Positions 35,723-43,981 of a stretch of DNA of 62,463 nucleotides are shown one piece after another; the first letter of the stretch is position 1; each line of letters starts with the position of its first letter. The notes under the pieces are model-generated. The model saw only the letters and a program-made list of their open reading frames with translations. It did no database searches and was not told the origin of the DNA. The translations under genes were made by a program, and so were the position numbers. Origin of the DNA: Mesorhizobium tamadayense (GTDB lineage: Bacteria; Pseudomonadota; Alphaproteobacteria; Rhizobiales; Rhizobiaceae); the NCBI RefSeq assembly GCF_003863365.1, contig NZ_RQXT01000019.1:50001-112463 (forward strand), read 5' to 3'.

Positions 35723-36672
35723 GACGCTACGGGCTCAGCTCTGAGTTCGTCGGCAGGCTGCGCCTTGCCGATTCTGGCGGCATATGCATGTGCGATGCAA
35801 CCAGCCAGCTTTGCCGCCCGCTCAGCTATCGGATTGGATGGTTCGGAAGAGTACGAAGCGGTGAACCGCAGGTCGGAGGGATGCCATTCGCAGTCGACGA
35901 TGCACAGGGCGCCGCTGGCCGTGTAGTCTTGGACAACTTCCCTGGGGAGGGAGGCGATACCGATCCCGTTCAGCGTCATCTTGATGGAAGCGGCCAGCGA
36001 ATTGGCCGGAAAGATACGCGGCGTCGCTTCAAGTTCGCCGGTCAGCTTGCGGTAAAGCTCACTGTAAGGTCTCGTCGTGCGCGCATAGCTGATGATTGGG
36101 AATTGCATCAGGTCGCTCACCGTCAGCTTGCCTCGGTTGGGTAGTTTCAAGGTGGGCGAGCAGACCCATACGAGCGGAAAGGATGGCAGCTCCATGTTCT
36201 CGATGCTGTATTCCTGAATGGGGCCCATCAACACCGCAAGATCGAGCCGGTGGGACATGAGCTCGTTGCGAAGGGTCGTCGTCGTGTCGACGACGATATC
36301 CGTATCGACAAGCGGATAGTTCGCCTGCAATTCCTTGAGGAAATCAGGAAGCCAGGTGTGCACGATGGTCTCGGCAACCCCGAGTCTGAGCACTCCCGCG
36401 GTCTCCGAAAGAGAGTTTGCCGTCAGTTGCAGCCGCTCGGCCACGCGCAGAACCCGTTGCGCAGGTGGCAGCAGCCGCTGTCCCTCGGCGGTCAGCCTGA
36501 CGGTGCTGCTCTGCCGTTCGAACAGCTTGGCGCCCAGCGCTTCCTCAAGCCCGGCAATTCGCGTGGATACCGCCGGCTGCGTCGTGTTCAGGCGTTCCGC
36601 CGCCTTTCGAAAGCTTCCGAAAGTCGCCACCAGAAGAAAGGTTTCGAGCTGCTTGATATTGAAAGGGATCAC
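35695..36672 (-). CDS. LysR family transcriptional regulator
   Basis: A 325-residue LysR-type regulator. The winged helix-turn-helix (LETFLLVATFGSFRKAAERL, NTTQPAVSTRIAGLEEALGA) is at the N-terminus. The effector domain follows, with LRLGVAETIVHTWLPDFLKE near residue 95 and NGIGIASLPREVV near 246. It is transcribed toward the giant gene, overlapping its 3' end, and starts just after the L,D-transpeptidase gene on the same strand. It may control the T3SS genes; no AraC-type or TtsI-type activator is present in the window. Confidence 0.9.
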   Translation of the reverse strand: MIPFNIKQLETFLLVATFGSFRKAAERLNTTQPAVSTRIAGLEEALGAKLFERQSSTVRLTAEGQRLLPPAQRVLRVAERLQLTANSLSETAGVLRLGVAETIVHTWLPDFLKELQANYPLVDTDIVVDTTTTLRNELMSHRLDLAVLMGPIQEYSIENMELPSFPLVWVCSPTLKLPNRGKLTVSDLMQFPIISYARTTRPYSELYRKLTGELEATPRIFPANSLAASIKMTLNGIGIASLPREVVQDYTASGALCIVDCEWHPSDLRFTASYSSEPSNPIAERAAKLAGCIAHAYAARIGKAQPADELRAEPVASQPTDAIGR

Positions 36673-36675
36673 GAT

Positions 36676-37398
36676 TCAATGCCGGACAATAATCTGAGCG
36701 CCGATCTTCACTCGATCATACAGGTCGATAACGTCTTCATTGGTCATGCGAATGCATCCGGATGAGTTGGCCTGTCCGACAGTCCATGGCTGGTTGGTGC
36801 CGTGGACGCGATAAAGCGTGTTGCCGATATACAGCGCGCGTGCGCCCAATGGGTTGTTCGGCCCTCCCGCGACATGCGCGGGCAGCAAGCGGCCTTTTGA
36901 TGCTTCCCTTGATCGCATTTCTGCCGGTGGCCGCCAATCCGGCCAGTCCTTCTTGCTCGAAATCGTGTCGCGACCGGACCACTCCAGCCCTTCCTTGCCA
37001 ACGCCCACCGCATATCGCAGCGCCTTGCCGTCTCCCAGGATGTAGTAAAGGCGCCGCTCCGTGGTGTTGATCACGATCGATCCCTTCGGTTGAGCCTCGC
37101 TGAAATGCACGATCCGCCTGGGGATCACCGACCACTCTGGCTGCATTCCTTCGTCGGACGTCTGGCCGGGAGCGGACGGGGAGACCAGCACATTTCTCGC
37201 CTGATCATAAGTCCAGCTTCTAGGGTCATAGCCGCTGTTCGATTGGGCCTGCGCAGATGCCGTGGCAGCAACCAACGTTGCAGCGACCAGGGCTGATGCA
37301 GTCGATTTCGGGGTAAGGCGCGATCTAGACAGGATGCTGTTTCCCGCAACGCTGACGGGAACAACCATGCTTGCAGGCAGGGTCCTGTTTGCCGCCAC
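36676..37398 (-). CDS. L,D-transpeptidase (YkuD domain)
   Basis: A 240-residue exported enzyme with an N-terminal hydrophobic signal region ending near ATASAQAQS. The YkuD domain (~80-240) starts at GSIVINTTERRLYYILGDGK and holds the catalytic HGTN and SSGCIRM motifs (Cys nucleophile near residue 217). Such enzymes make 3-3 peptidoglycan cross-links or attach proteins to the wall. The start may be the GTG at 37398 or the ATG at 37368. It lies between the giant gene and the rhc operon. Most T3SS clusters encode a lytic transglycosylase to open the wall; here this enzyme is the only peptidoglycan enzyme seen, so a role in T3SS assembly or in anchoring the LysM protein is an inference. Confidence 0.88.
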   Translation of the reverse strand: MAANRTLPASMVVPVSVAGNSILSRSRLTPKSTASALVAATLVAATASAQAQSNSGYDPRSWTYDQARNVLVSPSAPGQTSDEGMQPEWSVIPRRIVHFSEAQPKGSIVINTTERRLYYILGDGKALRYAVGVGKEGLEWSGRDTISSKKDWPDWRPPAEMRSREASKGRLLPAHVAGGPNNPLGARALYIGNTLYRVHGTNQPWTVGQANSSGCIRMTNEDVIDLYDRVKIGAQIIVRH

Positions 37399-37527
37399 CG
37401 AGACCGTTCCCTTTCTGCATGCAGGCGTTGAAATCGGCGATCACATTTTGGTCTCGCTTGATTCCAGCGCGCACCATATCGCTTTGCTCACTGTTCGCAA
37501 CATTTGGCACCGAATGAACGAAAGCAA

Positions 37528-37546
37528 TCCAATTGGACTTCCAATT
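37528..37546. promoter_or_regulatory. Inverted/direct repeat upstream of the nolW-sctT operon
   Basis: TCCAATTGGA overlaps AATTGGA-CT-TCCAATT, which is a perfect 7-bp inverted repeat. It also gives two direct TCCAATT copies 12 bases apart. It lies 55-73 bases before the GTG of the nolW-like gene and shares the TTGGA/TTCCA core with the repeat at 24793-24827. It is a candidate site for a T3SS regulator. Confidence 0.45.
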
Positions 37547-37600
37547 TCACGGTACGCACGATAGAGTGAATTGGCGGGTAAACCATGAGACAAGCGACGA

Positions 37601-38287
37601 GTGCCATCGCTCGTGCGTCCCTTTGTGATAGGACTGATGTTGACGGGACGCGGTATCTGCCACGCGGATCGGTTATCGGGAGCAAGGGCTGCCTTTGTCG
37701 CCTGCGGCTTTGCCATGGTCCTGGTGTTCGGCCTTATCCCGCAGCACGCCTACGCCTCCGAGCCACGCTGGCCTGCCGGCCCCTACAAATACATCACCGT
37801 CGATCAGTCGGTGACAGACGCGCTCGTCGAGCTTGGCCGCAACATGGGGGTGCCGATGCGTGTCAGCAAGCTTGTAAAGGGACGCCTAAGCGCCGGCATG
37901 CCGGTTGGAACGGCCCGCGAGTTCCTCGAAGAGATCTGCAATCGATACGGGCTGGTCTGGCATTTCGACGGCATCGTCATGAACGTCGCGACCGAAGCCG
38001 AAGTCCAGACGGAGATGATCCCGCTTGACGCCAACACGGCTGCCGGGGCGGAAGATCGGCTTTCGCGGCTGGGCGTCATCGATCCGAGGTTTCCGATCAA
38101 GGTTTCCAAGCAGGACGATGTCGTCTCGGTATCGGGACCGCCGTCCTACATCGAACTCGTCAGGAAAACACTCGGAGTTCCGGCCATGCCGAGCCCGAAG
38201 CAAGAGCCCGGCAATGTTACCTCAGTCCGCGTTTTCCGCGGAAAGCAGGCGGAGGCGCAGAATGTTCCCTCCGGCAAACAAAACTAA
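37601..38287 (+). CDS. nolW: SctC N-terminal domain protein (RhcC1/NolW-like, N0-N1 of the T3SS secretin)
   Basis: A 228-residue exported protein holding only the periplasmic secretin domains. After a long hydrophobic signal region (FVACGFAMVLVFGLIPQHAYA), the N0-like part (YITVDQSVTDALVELGRNMG, VPMRVSKLVKGRLS) and an N1-like part (RFPIKVSKQDDVVSVSGPPS) follow. There is no secretin barrel. This is the split seen in rhizobia, where rhcC1 (nolW) and rhcC2 are separate genes; here the barrel is on the CpaC-type gene at 19-20.4 kb. The start is the GTG at 37601; ATGs at 37637 and 37715 are possible. It heads the rhc-like operon. Confidence 0.85.
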   Translation: MPSLVRPFVIGLMLTGRGICHADRLSGARAAFVACGFAMVLVFGLIPQHAYASEPRWPAGPYKYITVDQSVTDALVELGRNMGVPMRVSKLVKGRLSAGMPVGTAREFLEEICNRYGLVWHFDGIVMNVATEAEVQTEMIPLDANTAAGAEDRLSRLGVIDPRFPIKVSKQDDVVSVSGPPSYIELVRKTLGVPAMPSPKQEPGNVTSVRVFRGKQAEAQNVPSGKQN

Positions 38288-38302
38288 CAGGAGGGCAGGA
38301 TC

Positions 38303-38929
38303 ATGCAAATCGCGCCGATTGGAGCCCTGGAAGCCACGCTGGCAAACTTGACCACCAGCATGAGCGCGCACCAGCAGATCACCGCCGGAGCGACAGCGCA
38401 GCCGGCTAACCGAATGGTGGGCGCCAACCAGGAAAAACACGATGCCGCGAAGGTCAATACGCCTGAGCGCAGCGATGTCGCCACGCGGGCAGGTCAACAG
38501 GTGGCACAGGCATCGTCAGGCACCAATCCGGCGATGGCCGGACAATCCTCCAAATCGGAAAGGACCGAGCCGATCATCGAACACAAGCTCTTCGACTATC
38601 TGGCCGAGGTAGAGAAGGCTGGGGGTGGGGTGTTCACGGATCCGTCGGCTCTGCTCGGTTCTGCCGTTCAGTCGCTGGAAGGAACCATGCAGCAGGTTCA
38701 GAAGGCCCTTGGCCAGGCGAACGCCCCCGTGAATGCTGAAACGACTGCAATGCAGGATGCCGCCGGCAAGACGTCAGGCAAGGCGGGCGAAAACGCCTCG
38801 GCAAAGAACGCCGAGCAACTGCTCGAACGGTCCATTTCGGTGATGTGGGCGGCAGCCAATCTCGAAGTAGTGACGAGCAGCGTGACGGCCGTCACGTCGT
38901 CCGCCAGCACGCTGATCAAACAACAGTAG
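38303..38929 (+). CDS. nolB: Inner rod protein SctI / NolB-like
   Basis: A 208-residue protein in the nolB position between nolW and sctJ. The long N-terminal part is Ala/Gln/Ser-rich and without a signal peptide. The last 40 residues (QLLERSISVMWAAANLEVVT, SSVTAVTSSASTLIKQQ) form the amphipathic C-terminal helix typical of SctI inner-rod proteins. AGGAGGGCAGG precedes the ATG. The rod role follows from family and position. Confidence 0.8.
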   Translation: MQIAPIGALEATLANLTTSMSAHQQITAGATAQPANRMVGANQEKHDAAKVNTPERSDVATRAGQQVAQASSGTNPAMAGQSSKSERTEPIIEHKLFDYLAEVEKAGGGVFTDPSALLGSAVQSLEGTMQQVQKALGQANAPVNAETTAMQDAAGKTSGKAGENASAKNAEQLLERSISVMWAAANLEVVTSSVTAVTSSASTLIKQQ

Positions 38930-38939
38930 GCGCTGCGGA

Positions 38940-39779
38940 GTGCTCGTGCCCAAACCAGCCTTGCCGCGGCGCTCAACCCTATTAGATCGATGCGGCGCCC
39001 GGTGCCGCGTCGCACTTGTTGTCGTGGGCATGCTCGCGCTCCAGGCCTGCTCGGTGGAGCTGTATTCCAACCTCAACCAGCGGCAGGCCAACGAGATCGT
39101 GGCCACGCTGATGCGTCACGGGATTCCGGCCCAACGCGAGGCCGGCAAGGACGGCAAGATGACGGTTTCCGTACAGAAGGGCCGTTTCGCCGAAGCCATG
39201 GCGATTCTCGACGAAAGCGGATTGCCGAAGCAGGAATTCCAGACGCTCGGCGAGGTGTTCAAGAGAGATGGGCTTGTGTCCTCGCCGGTGGAAGAACGGG
39301 CGACCATGATCTATGGTCTGAGCCAGGAGCTTTCGCAGACGATCTCGGACATCGACGGCGTGCTTTCCGCGCGCGTTCATCTCGTCCTGCCCGAAAACGA
39401 TCCCCTGAAACAGCAGTTGGTCCCGTCGTCCGCCTCCGTCTTCATCCGGCATCGCGCTTCCGTTCCGATGAATGAGCTGATCCCGCAGGTCAAGATGCTG
39501 GTGGCCAAGGGTATCGCCGGACTGACCTATGACAATGTTTCCGTGACCCTCATTCCGGTCGCCGCGACGGCTCCGGAGTTAGAAACCAGCGAGACAGGGT
39601 TCACAACCTTCCTCGGCCTCTGGCTGCATCCCGACAGCGTCGCCGCCGCGATGTGGCTGTTTTACGGGATGGCGGCGGCCATCCTCGCGCTGGCTGCCAG
39701 GCTGGCTTACCTCCAGTGGTATCGGCGGCCCGATGTCTATGCGCTCGACGCTTCGGCAATGCCTGTCAAGAAGACATGA
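38940..39779 (+). CDS. sctJ: Type III secretion inner-ring lipoprotein SctJ (YscJ/NolT)
   Basis: A 279-residue lipoprotein. The lipobox LQAC ends the signal peptide near residue 37. The two YscJ periplasmic domains follow (NQRQANEIVATLMRHGIPAQ; RVHLVLPENDPLKQQLVPSS), then a C-terminal membrane helix (MWLFYGMAAAILALAARLAY). The start is GTG with a near-adjacent upstream gene. With SctD it forms the inner-membrane ring. Its stop overlaps the SctK start (ATGA). Confidence 0.95.
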   Translation: MLVPKPALPRRSTLLDRCGARCRVALVVVGMLALQACSVELYSNLNQRQANEIVATLMRHGIPAQREAGKDGKMTVSVQKGRFAEAMAILDESGLPKQEFQTLGEVFKRDGLVSSPVEERATMIYGLSQELSQTISDIDGVLSARVHLVLPENDPLKQQLVPSSASVFIRHRASVPMNELIPQVKMLVAKGIAGLTYDNVSVTLIPVAATAPELETSETGFTTFLGLWLHPDSVAAAMWLFYGMAAAILALAARLAYLQWYRRPDVYALDASAMPVKKT

Positions 39780-40393
39780 CCCGGAACGGCTCGAAGCAGA
39801 CTGCCAGCCCGGAATGGCAGGCATTCATTTTCAACCCCGCATCCTATGTTGATGCGGCCCGGCTGGCGGAATGCTTTGACGGCACGATCAGCGAGGCCGC
39901 CTGCGAGCGCATGCTGCGCTCGCAGCGTCTGCATGAGCGATTGTCGGAGTTTCTGCTGGATCACTATCGGCTCTCTTGCGCGGTCGATGAACCGGCCGAC
40001 GAGGTGGATCGGGCGATCACCTTGTCGTCGAGCGAGGAGCTGGAGGAGCTCGCGCTTCGCTCGGGCGCGATCTACTGGGCCGGCAGCTTGGCTGCTGTCA
40101 TTGACGGACGCGGGGCCGATGCATTGCAGGCGGCGCTCGGCGCGGATCTCTGCACCTTCGCGGTTGCCAACCGCGATCTGGCCGGTCCATTGCAACCGTT
40201 GGAGCCCCTGGAAGATGTGCGTCGTCGTGTCTATGCCGACGGCCTGAGTTGCCTTGGCGCATGGTGCCAGGCGATGCCTGGCGAGACGAGCATGAGGGTT
40301 CGCCTCAAGCTGATGCCGCACGAGCTGGTCGACCAGACGGCCCAACCATTTGCCGAAGCCGGTCCGGCGATTGTTCGGCGGGCGATGGGTTAG
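39776..40393 (+). CDS. sctK: SctK family sorting-platform protein (NolU-like)
   Basis: A 205-residue soluble protein in the nolU position. Features fitting SctK are FIFNPASYVDAARLAECFDG near the start and LALRSGAIYWAGSLAAVIDG near residue 90, where SctK proteins carry an L-x-aGa-x-x-x-A region. SctK links the SctQ pods to the inner ring. SctK sequences diverge quickly, so the name relies partly on gene order. The start ATG overlaps the SctJ stop. Confidence 0.82.
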   Translation: MTRNGSKQTASPEWQAFIFNPASYVDAARLAECFDGTISEAACERMLRSQRLHERLSEFLLDHYRLSCAVDEPADEVDRAITLSSSEELEELALRSGAIYWAGSLAAVIDGRGADALQAALGADLCTFAVANRDLAGPLQPLEPLEDVRRRVYADGLSCLGAWCQAMPGETSMRVRLKLMPHELVDQTAQPFAEAGPAIVRRAMG

Positions 40394-40397
40394 CGTG

Positions 40398-41015
40398 ATG
40401 GTCGAACCAGGCACAGCGACCAATGACATGCCGAGGCGGCCCTACGCCCGCATCCTGCGCGCCGGAGAGGCGCGCGCCTGGCAGGATGGACACGCCTTTC
40501 TCGACGAGGCGAGGCGTGATGCCCAGCAGTTGCGTGACGCGGCTCGGCGAGCCTATGCGGCCGAATATGCCCAGGGCTACGAAGACGGCAAGGCGCAAGG
40601 CGATGCGGATGCCTCGCGACTGGTAAGCGAAACAACGGTCAAGGTGGATCGCTATCTTGGTAGGCTGGAAGCCGAAGTCATCAACCTTGCCCTAGATGTC
40701 GTGAGGCGAATTCTGGGAGAATTCGACGTCAGCATGCTTGTCGCCAAGGCCGCAAGGCAGGCCGTGACGGAAATTCGCCGCGCCAAATATCTGAAAGTCC
40801 GCGTTCATCCCGCTGCCGTCGACAGGGTTCGCGATGAGCTGGACGCGCTCTTGCGCGAGGGCGATCTGGGCATGACGGTCGAGATCGATGCGGACGATGC
40901 GCTGGCGGCCGGAGCCTGTATCGTTTCGACGGACTTTTCCGTCGTCGATGCTAGCGTCGATGCGCAGCTCAATGCCATAGCGGCCGCGATTTCGTCAAAG
41001 GCCAAGGCCCCATGA
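40398..41015 (+). CDS. sctL: SctL stator protein (NolV/HrpE/FliH family)
   Basis: A 205-residue protein. An N-terminal Ala/Arg/Glu-rich helix (EARRDAQQLRDAARRAYAAE, YAQGYEDGKAQGDADA) leads into the FliH/V-ATPase-E-like C-terminal domain (EVINLALDVVRRILGEFDVS, KYLKVRVHPAAVDRV). SctL regulates the SctN ATPase and tethers it to SctQ. Its end overlaps the SctN start by four bases. I start at ATG 40398, just after the SctK stop. Confidence 0.88.
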   Translation: MVEPGTATNDMPRRPYARILRAGEARAWQDGHAFLDEARRDAQQLRDAARRAYAAEYAQGYEDGKAQGDADASRLVSETTVKVDRYLGRLEAEVINLALDVVRRILGEFDVSMLVAKAARQAVTEIRRAKYLKVRVHPAAVDRVRDELDALLREGDLGMTVEIDADDALAAGACIVSTDFSVVDASVDAQLNAIAAAISSKAKAP

Positions 41016-42370
41016 CCGCGCCCGTTGCCGACATCGAAAGCCGTCTGGCGTCCATCATTCCGAACCTGCGCTCCGGCCTGCGCGACGATGCCAGCCGGCC
41101 CAGGAAAGGGCGTGTGCGGCGGGTGACCGGCACGGTCATCCACGCGACCGTGGAGGAGGCCCGGATCGGCGAGATATGCGAACTGGTCGATCCCAGGACC
41201 GGCAGGACGACCAAGGCGGAAGTCGTCGGCCTCATGGACGAGATGGCGATCCTTGTTCCGCTTGGCGATCTGACCGGCCTTTCAAGCCTGACCGAGGTCG
41301 TTGCGACCGGGAAGGACCAGCTGGTGCCCGTCGGGCCTGGCCTTCTGGGTCGAGTGATCAGCGCGCTCGGCGAGCCATTGGACGGCAAACCGCTTTCGCC
41401 GGATGGCATTACCGGCAGCTATCCGGTCAATGCCTATCCGCCATCTCCGCTCGAGCGCAGCTTGATCTCCGAGCCGATCCAGCTTGGAATCCGCGCCCTC
41501 GATGGGCTGCTCACCTGCGCGCGCGGACAGCGCGTCGGCATCTTCGGTGAACCCGGCGTTGGCAAGTCGATCCTGCTTTCCGACATCGTCAGCGGCACCG
41601 ATGCCGATGTCGCCGTGGTCGCTCTTGTCGGCGAGCGCGGGCGCGAGGTGCGCGAATTCCTCGAACACCAGCTTGGACCGGAAGGGCGGGAGCGGGCAAT
41701 CGTCGTCGTCGCGACGTCGGACCGGCCTGCCATCGAGCGCGTCAAGGCCGCCTATGTGGCGACCAGCATTGCCGAATATTTTCGCGACCAGGGCAAGCAC
41801 GTGCTGCTTGCGATGGACAACATAACGCGGTTTGCCCGCGCGCAGCGCGAGATCGGCCTGGCTTCGGGCGAGCCGCCGACGCGTCGCGGTTTTCCGTCTT
41901 CGCTGTTCGCGGTCCTGCCGCGTCTGCTCGAACGCTCTGGCCCTGGCCGCGTCGGTTCAATCACCAGCCTCTACAGCGTTCTTCTGGAAGGCGACGGCAC
42001 GCTGGATCCGGTCGCCGAGGAAATCCAGGCGCTTCTCGACGGCCATGTCTTCCTGTCGAACGACCTTGCACAGCGCAACCATTTCCCCGCCATCGACGTG
42101 CTGCGCAGCCGAAGCCGCCTGATGGATGCCGTTGTGCCGCCGGCACATCGGGCCGACGCCAGCCGCCTGCGCGAGCTGCTTGCCCGCTACGCCGATATCG
42201 AACTTCTCCTGCGCGTCGGTGAGTACGAAAAAGGCAGCGATGCGGTGGCGGATGAGGCGGTGGCGAAGATCGACGCCATCAACGCCTTCCTGCGCCAGGC
42301 ATCCACTACCCGCGAGAGCATCGAGAAGACACGCCAACGCATGCGGGAGATCGTCAATGAAGGAGCGTGA
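41012..42370 (+). CDS. sctN: Type III secretion ATPase SctN (RhcN/YscN)
   Basis: A 452-residue F1-like ATPase. Walker A GEPGVGKS lies at residues 179-186, and VVALVGERGREVREFLEHQL is the T3SS ATPase signature near 204. Walker B LLAMDNITRFARAQREIGLA is near 267, followed by GEPPTRRGFPSSLFAVLPRLLERSGP-type sequence. It forms the hexamer that unfolds substrates at the export gate. Length and motifs are fully normal. Confidence 0.97.
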   Translation: MTAPVADIESRLASIIPNLRSGLRDDASRPRKGRVRRVTGTVIHATVEEARIGEICELVDPRTGRTTKAEVVGLMDEMAILVPLGDLTGLSSLTEVVATGKDQLVPVGPGLLGRVISALGEPLDGKPLSPDGITGSYPVNAYPPSPLERSLISEPIQLGIRALDGLLTCARGQRVGIFGEPGVGKSILLSDIVSGTDADVAVVALVGERGREVREFLEHQLGPEGRERAIVVVATSDRPAIERVKAAYVATSIAEYFRDQGKHVLLAMDNITRFARAQREIGLASGEPPTRRGFPSSLFAVLPRLLERSGPGRVGSITSLYSVLLEGDGTLDPVAEEIQALLDGHVFLSNDLAQRNHFPAIDVLRSRSRLMDAVVPPAHRADASRLRELLARYADIELLLRVGEYEKGSDAVADEAVAKIDAINAFLRQASTTRESIEKTRQRMREIVNEGA

Positions 42371-42371
42371 C

Positions 42372-42845
42372 ATGATCGCTCGATTGCGCGACCTCAGATA
42401 TCGCCGTGAAAAGCGCGCAAAGGAAGAGGTGATCAGAAGGCACGCCGCTTCGCACCGGGCCGTAAGAGAGGGGCAGGAGGCGGCCGCTGCAGTCACGGAG
42501 CACCTCCAGCGCACGGTTGAAGCCGAGGAAGAAGCCTTCGGTGCACTTGTTGGACAACCGGTAAGAGCAGCCAGCCTCAACCGTCTTCAGGGACGGTTCG
42601 AAATCGCCGCCAGAAAAACCGAGGAGTTGCGGGAAAACGAGAAGATGGCCGGCGTCGCCGAGCAGCGACGGAAGGTGGAGTTGTCGGCAGCCCGCAATGA
42701 TCATCGCGCGAGCATGAAGGCCGTGGCAAAACTGGACGGACTGCTGGAGCATCTGACCAAACGCACCGCGCGGCGTCGCCTGGCGCTTGCCGAGCTTTCC
42801 GAGGAGGAGGAGCGCGGCCCACCGCGCTCGCCCGCAGAACGATAG
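42372..42845 (+). CDS. sctO: SctO stalk protein (YscO/FliJ-like, Y4yJ position)
   Basis: A 157-residue, highly charged coiled-coil protein (RDLRYRREKRAKEEVIRRHA, RFEIAARKTEELRENEKMAG) without hydrophobic segments. SctO/FliJ proteins are the central stalk of the SctN hexamer. I chose the ATG at 42372 because AAGGAG stands six bases before it; an in-frame ATG at 42357 inside sctN is the alternative. It lies between sctN and sctQ as in other rhc operons. Confidence 0.85.
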   Translation: MIARLRDLRYRREKRAKEEVIRRHAASHRAVREGQEAAAAVTEHLQRTVEAEEEAFGALVGQPVRAASLNRLQGRFEIAARKTEELRENEKMAGVAEQRRKVELSAARNDHRASMKAVAKLDGLLEHLTKRTARRRLALAELSEEEERGPPRSPAER

Positions 42846-42853
42846 CCCAATCC

Positions 42854-43981
42854 GTGACCGTGAATATGGATGTGATGCCTCGAACCTTCGCGTCAGCAAA
42901 AACGAAAGCGCGGGTAAAACCCGCGAAACGCGCGGCCACACGGTCGAGCGTCAGCGAGCGGCTGAAGTTGGAAACTGTAGCGTCTGTGGACGTTGGGGCA
43001 TTGAATGCCTTCTATCGCCGCCGTGCTCCCGCGGAGATCACGATTGCCGGGAAGGCGATGGCGATCGCGGCCGTTTGGCCGGCGCCGAATCCTGAGGACC
43101 GAAGGCTGTGGACCATTGCGTTCACGGTCGGCGACGCGGAGGGCAAATTACGCCTGCCGCTTTCCGTCGTCGAACGGGGCTTCGCCAGGGCGGACGATCT
43201 GCTCGACATGAAACGACTGGCGCCCGCGCACGCCGCGCTGCTGCTGGAGTCCTCGTTCGAAGACGACCTCGAATGGATCGAAGGCAAGCTGGGTGAGGGG
43301 ATCGCGATCACATCGGTCGCACCAGGAAATGCCCTTCCGGGCGAAACCCCGTTCGCTTTTGTCCTGACCGGCAAGGATGAAACGACGGACTGCGTCTTGA
43401 GCACGAATGACGCTGGCCTGGTGGTGCGGATCGGCCGCCTTCTCGACGAACTCGTCAAAGCGAGGCCGCCGATCCCGGCCGAATTTCCGCTTCCTGTCTG
43501 CCTTCAGCGTGGCGCACTCAAGATCACCCTTGGCGAGCTTCAGAGCTTGCAGCCTGACGATGTGGTGCTTTTCCGGGATGCGGAAGAAGAACGCATGGCG
43601 GCGCTCATCATTGGCGAGCGCCTTTATGCGCCGGTGGCTTTGACTGCCGCTGGGCCGCAATTGCTTGCCGCGCCAACCGCAATCGCTGGATCGAATTGGG
43701 AGTGGATCATGAACCAGAACAAGCCGCCGCCGGCAGGCCAGACTTTGGAAGAGTCGACTCTGGACGAGTTGCCGGTCGCGCTTGCCTTCGAGATCGGCCG
43801 CACGGCAATGCCGCTCGGAGAAGTAAGGCAGCTGGCGCCCGGCGCTGTCGTTGCGCTCGCCGATGTGACGGACGCGACTGTCGACATCATCGCCAACGGC
43901 AAGCGTGTCGGGCGTGGCGAGATCGTGCGGATTGGGGAAAGCCTGGGCGTGCGGATCGTTCGTATGTTCGACGATGCTTGA
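42854..43981 (+). CDS. sctQ: SctQ sorting-platform protein (RhcQ/YscQ)
   Basis: A 375-residue protein. The N-terminal part is variable and the C-terminal ~80 residues form the SpoA domain (LDELPVALAFEIGRTAMPLG, VRQLAPGAVVALADVTDATV, DIIANGKRVGRGEIVRIGES). The GTG at 42854 is the start; the ATG six codons in is possible. SctQ makes the cytoplasmic pods. An in-frame ATG at 43709 with its own ribosome-binding site could give a separate 90-residue SpoA protein. The stop overlaps the SctR start. Confidence 0.9.
   Translation: MTVNMDVMPRTFASAKTKARVKPAKRAATRSSVSERLKLETVASVDVGALNAFYRRRAPAEITIAGKAMAIAAVWPAPNPEDRRLWTIAFTVGDAEGKLRLPLSVVERGFARADDLLDMKRLAPAHAALLLESSFEDDLEWIEGKLGEGIAITSVAPGNALPGETPFAFVLTGKDETTDCVLSTNDAGLVVRIGRLLDELVKARPPIPAEFPLPVCLQRGALKITLGELQSLQPDDVVLFRDAEEERMAALIIGERLYAPVALTAAGPQLLAAPTAIAGSNWEWIMNQNKPPPAGQTLEESTLDELPVALAFEIGRTAMPLGEVRQLAPGAVVALADVTDATVDIIANGKRVGRGEIVRIGESLGVRIVRMFDDA
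43698..43711 (+). promoter_or_regulatory. Internal ribosome-binding site and ATG in sctQ (short SctQ-C product)
   Basis: GGGAG, six bases and ATG occur inside sctQ, in frame, just before the SpoA domain. Initiation here would make a 90-residue SctQ-C; YscQ-C of Yersinia, made the same way, is about 88 residues. Confidence 0.55.

Noticed and set aside
36121..36145. GTCAGCTTG-like words in the LysR gene that resemble half of a tts box.
   Set aside because: They lie inside coding sequence, only one half matches, and no such box precedes any T3SS operon here.
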